A DNA stretch of 64,000 bases from Peptococcaceae bacterium 1198_IL3148. Its GTDB lineage: Bacteria > Bacillota > Desulfotomaculia > Desulfotomaculales > Desulfohalotomaculaceae. Below the pieces are notes generated by a model. The model was not told the DNA's origin, ran no database searches, and saw nothing but the letters and a program-made list of their open reading frames with translations. The DNA is taken from positions 186,001 through 250,000 of the forward strand of contig JBAIYS010000003.1 in assembly GCA_036763105.1 (NCBI GenBank), given 5' to 3'. This document shows positions 62,871-64,000 of this stretch, in pieces. Within the stretch, counting starts at the first letter, position 1, and each line of letters begins with the position of its first letter. Position numbers and translations under genes: made by a program.

Positions 62871-62897
62871 ATAACCCGAGACAAAACCTCGGGTTAT
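62871..62897 (-). terminator. Terminator of the tRNA-5S unit
   Basis: ATAACCCGAG/CTCGGGTTAT perfect ten-base stem just after 5S, with ATATTTTTAAT following on the minus strand. Confidence 0.9.
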
Positions 62898-62905
62898 AAA
62901 AATTA

Positions 62906-63019
<114 letters not shown>

Positions 63020-63037
63020 AAACTTATCTAATTATTT

Positions 63038-63113
<76 letters not shown>

Positions 63114-63125
63114 ACAACAAAAATA

Positions 63126-63154
63126 ATTATAACAAAAACTATTATTCTATGCAA
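63126..63154 (-). promoter_or_regulatory. Sigma-A promoter of the tRNA-fMet/5S unit
   Basis: TTGCAT, 17 bases, TATAAT on the minus strand: a near-perfect vegetative promoter whose start point would be about 5-6 bases before the mature tRNA. It shows that this tRNA-5S pair is an independent transcription unit. Confidence 0.85.
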
Positions 63155-63170
63155 GGGGTAAAACAAAAAA

Positions 63171-63332
63171 TTATTCTACCACCACAAATTGGTCCTTGCC
63201 AACGCCACATACTGGACAAACCCAGTCATCGGGAATATCTTCAAAGGCAGTGCTAGGGGCAATGCCACCATCGGGGTCACCCTTTTCTGGGTCGTAGATA
63301 TAGTCACAGACCTCACAACGATATTTTTTCAT
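63171..63332 (-). CDS. Rubredoxin
   Basis: 53 residues, translated by hand: [20 protein letters not shown], then [17 protein letters not shown] and [16 protein letters not shown]. The two CxxC pairs are the Fe(SCys)4 site. GGAGGTTATTGGT is before the ATG. Electron carrier for rubrerythrin and related oxygen-defence enzymes encoded nearby. Its mRNA may run into the tRNA-5S unit, since no terminator lies between. Confidence 0.95.
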   Translation of the reverse strand: MKKYRCEVCDYIYDPEKGDPDGGIAPSTAFEDIPDDWVCPVCGVGKDQFVVVE

Positions 63333-63508
63333 ACCAATAACCTCCAACCTATTATTAATTATAATGTTATTATTCAGTGTTAATACTTTTGATATTACAT
63401 GTAATAATTACCAATAATAACAGCATAACACATAGAAATCAATATTTCACACCATTTTTTTCTGTATCTAGGAGCATACTATTAACAATGATTATAGGAG
63501 GTGTTTTT

Positions 63509-63763
63509 ATGCCACAACAACATATCCATTGTGCTGTTAACAACTGCCATTATTGGGCCCAGGGTAACAAATGCGTAGCTAATGAAATTATTGTGGTTAA
63601 TGATGCTTTTGGCAACAAACAGCCGGACCGGGTAGATCACAACATGGCTCTACAACTGAGTCCCACACCCGCTCAAACCTGTATGGAAACCTGTTGTAAA
63701 ACCTTTGTTCAAAAGGGATCTCCCAACATCACCGCCGATAAAGCTTACAAAATTCAATCATAG
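63509..63763 (+). CDS. DUF1540 Cys-rich protein
   Basis: 84 residues from the ATG after TAGGAGGTG. HIHCAVNNCHYWAQGNKCVA matches the DUF1540 repeat (CxVxNCxxWxxGNxCxA); CMETCCKTFVQKG near the end adds three Cys. The family is common in spore formers and may bind metal. CATACTA about 35 bases before the start fits a sporulation-type minus-10 box, but I find no matching minus-35. A repeat hairpin follows the stop. Confidence 0.88.
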   Translation: MPQQHIHCAVNNCHYWAQGNKCVANEIIVVNDAFGNKQPDRVDHNMALQLSPTPAQTCMETCCKTFVQKGSPNITADKAYKIQS

Positions 63764-63767
63764 CTTA

Positions 63768-63803
63768 AAAGGGGCTGTAGCAAAGTTTTGCAACAGCCCC
63801 TTT
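63768..63803. repeat. Inverted-repeat hairpin, copy 2
   Basis: AAAGGGGCTGTAGCAAA faces TTTGCAACAGCCCCTTT (one mismatch) with almost no loop. The arm GGGGCTGTTGCAAAA equals that of 59722-59797, so the two are related; here it probably doubles as a terminator for the convergent genes. Confidence 0.75.
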
Positions 63804-63808
63804 AGTTT

Positions 63809-63997
63809 TTAATGAAGTAAAAATTTTTGCGTATGCACTTCTCCCAGTACATCATAAAGATACTCCACAATTTCTTTTTGCTCTTCGTTTGGTTCCAGCT
63901 CTTCTGCCTGATCCAGCAATCTCCATAGACCCCGGTTAGCATCTCTAATTAGCAAGGCATGGGGTTTAAACTCTTCTTCGTCAATTTTTTTGGTCAC
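63809..63997 (-). CDS. Unknown acidic protein, possibly incomplete at the window edge
   Basis: Up to 62 residues are visible: TKKIDEEEFKPHALLIRDAN, then RGLWRLLDQAEELEPNEEQK and EIVEYLYDVLGEVHTQKFLL. A GTG at 63997 could be the start, but only three bases lie upstream, so the ribosome site is not visible and the frame may continue past the window. Helical and acidic, no family recognised. Confidence 0.6.
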   Translation of the reverse strand: MTKKIDEEEFKPHALLIRDANRGLWRLLDQAEELEPNEEQKEIVEYLYDVLGEVHTQKFLLH

Positions 63998-64000
63998 ACC

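Overview
The window looks like chromosomal DNA of an anaerobic, endospore-forming Firmicute of the Clostridia, most like the Peptococcaceae/Desulfotomaculum group. The evidence is sporulation and germination genes (prkA-yhbH-spoVR, a gerA-type operon), anaerobe redox proteins (rubrerythrin, rubredoxins, indolepyruvate:ferredoxin oxidoreductase), the order dprA-topA-trmFO-xerC, purine-rich ribosome binding sites with many TTG/GTG starts, and AT-rich DNA. The species is inferred, not read from a marker gene.

Left part (1-18 kb): the leftward housekeeping run dprA, topA, trmFO, xerC (xerC runs off the left edge); two bacterial NHEJ genes (LigD-type polymerase and Ku) around a membrane-anchored protein and a ClC channel; a small membrane protein; the prkA-yhbH-spoVR sporulation operon; and a rightward set with a MIP18-like protein, a DUF3006 protein and a secreted ComEC-like metallo-beta-lactamase lipoprotein. 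A decayed gene lies at 18.1-18.6 kb.

Middle (18.7-30.2 kb): a tellurite-type (Ter) stress locus. yceG-yceH run rightward and converge on a long leftward operon: three terD genes, terC, a citrate-lyase-like aldolase, a phosphoribosyltransferase with TRSP domain, a StiP-type PRTase/PELOTA protein, a HAD phosphatase and a TIGR00266 protein. Published comparative genomics suggests that such modules make a nucleoside-like metabolite.

30.3-46.9 kb: an HTH regulator; a SAM (S-box) riboswitch with complete terminator/antiterminator logic in front of an unrecognised 119-residue protein; an NCS2 permease, HtpX, a CorC/HlyC protein and a DUF2062 protein; a gerA operon in the order A-C-B with a ten-base G tract at the A/C junction; iorA-iorB-paaK; two molybdenum cofactor/selenium-dependent hydroxylase maturation genes; and a Rnk/GreA-like factor.

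46.9-53.2 kb is the most novel part: about ten small or medium genes of families I do not recognise. They fall into three groups of local paralogues, mostly with their own terminators. Six transcription units are preceded by AC-N16/17-CATANNNTR boxes, the signature of sigma-K mother-cell promoters; three of these match exactly. I read this as a probable lineage-specific spore coat or exosporium gene cluster. It also holds remnants of a DUF11 surface protein and a clostripain-type protease.

Right end (53.3-64 kb): a BASS/ACR3-type transporter, a secreted metallophosphoesterase, a DEAD-box helicase, the third NHEJ component (a stand-alone LigD-type ATP-dependent ligase), a broken DsrE gene, a PHP histidinol-phosphatase-like gene, motA-motB, rubrerythrin, a flavin reductase-rubredoxin fusion, an isolated initiator tRNA-5S rRNA unit, a rubredoxin and a DUF1540 protein. 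I saw no CRISPR array, intact insertion sequence or prophage.
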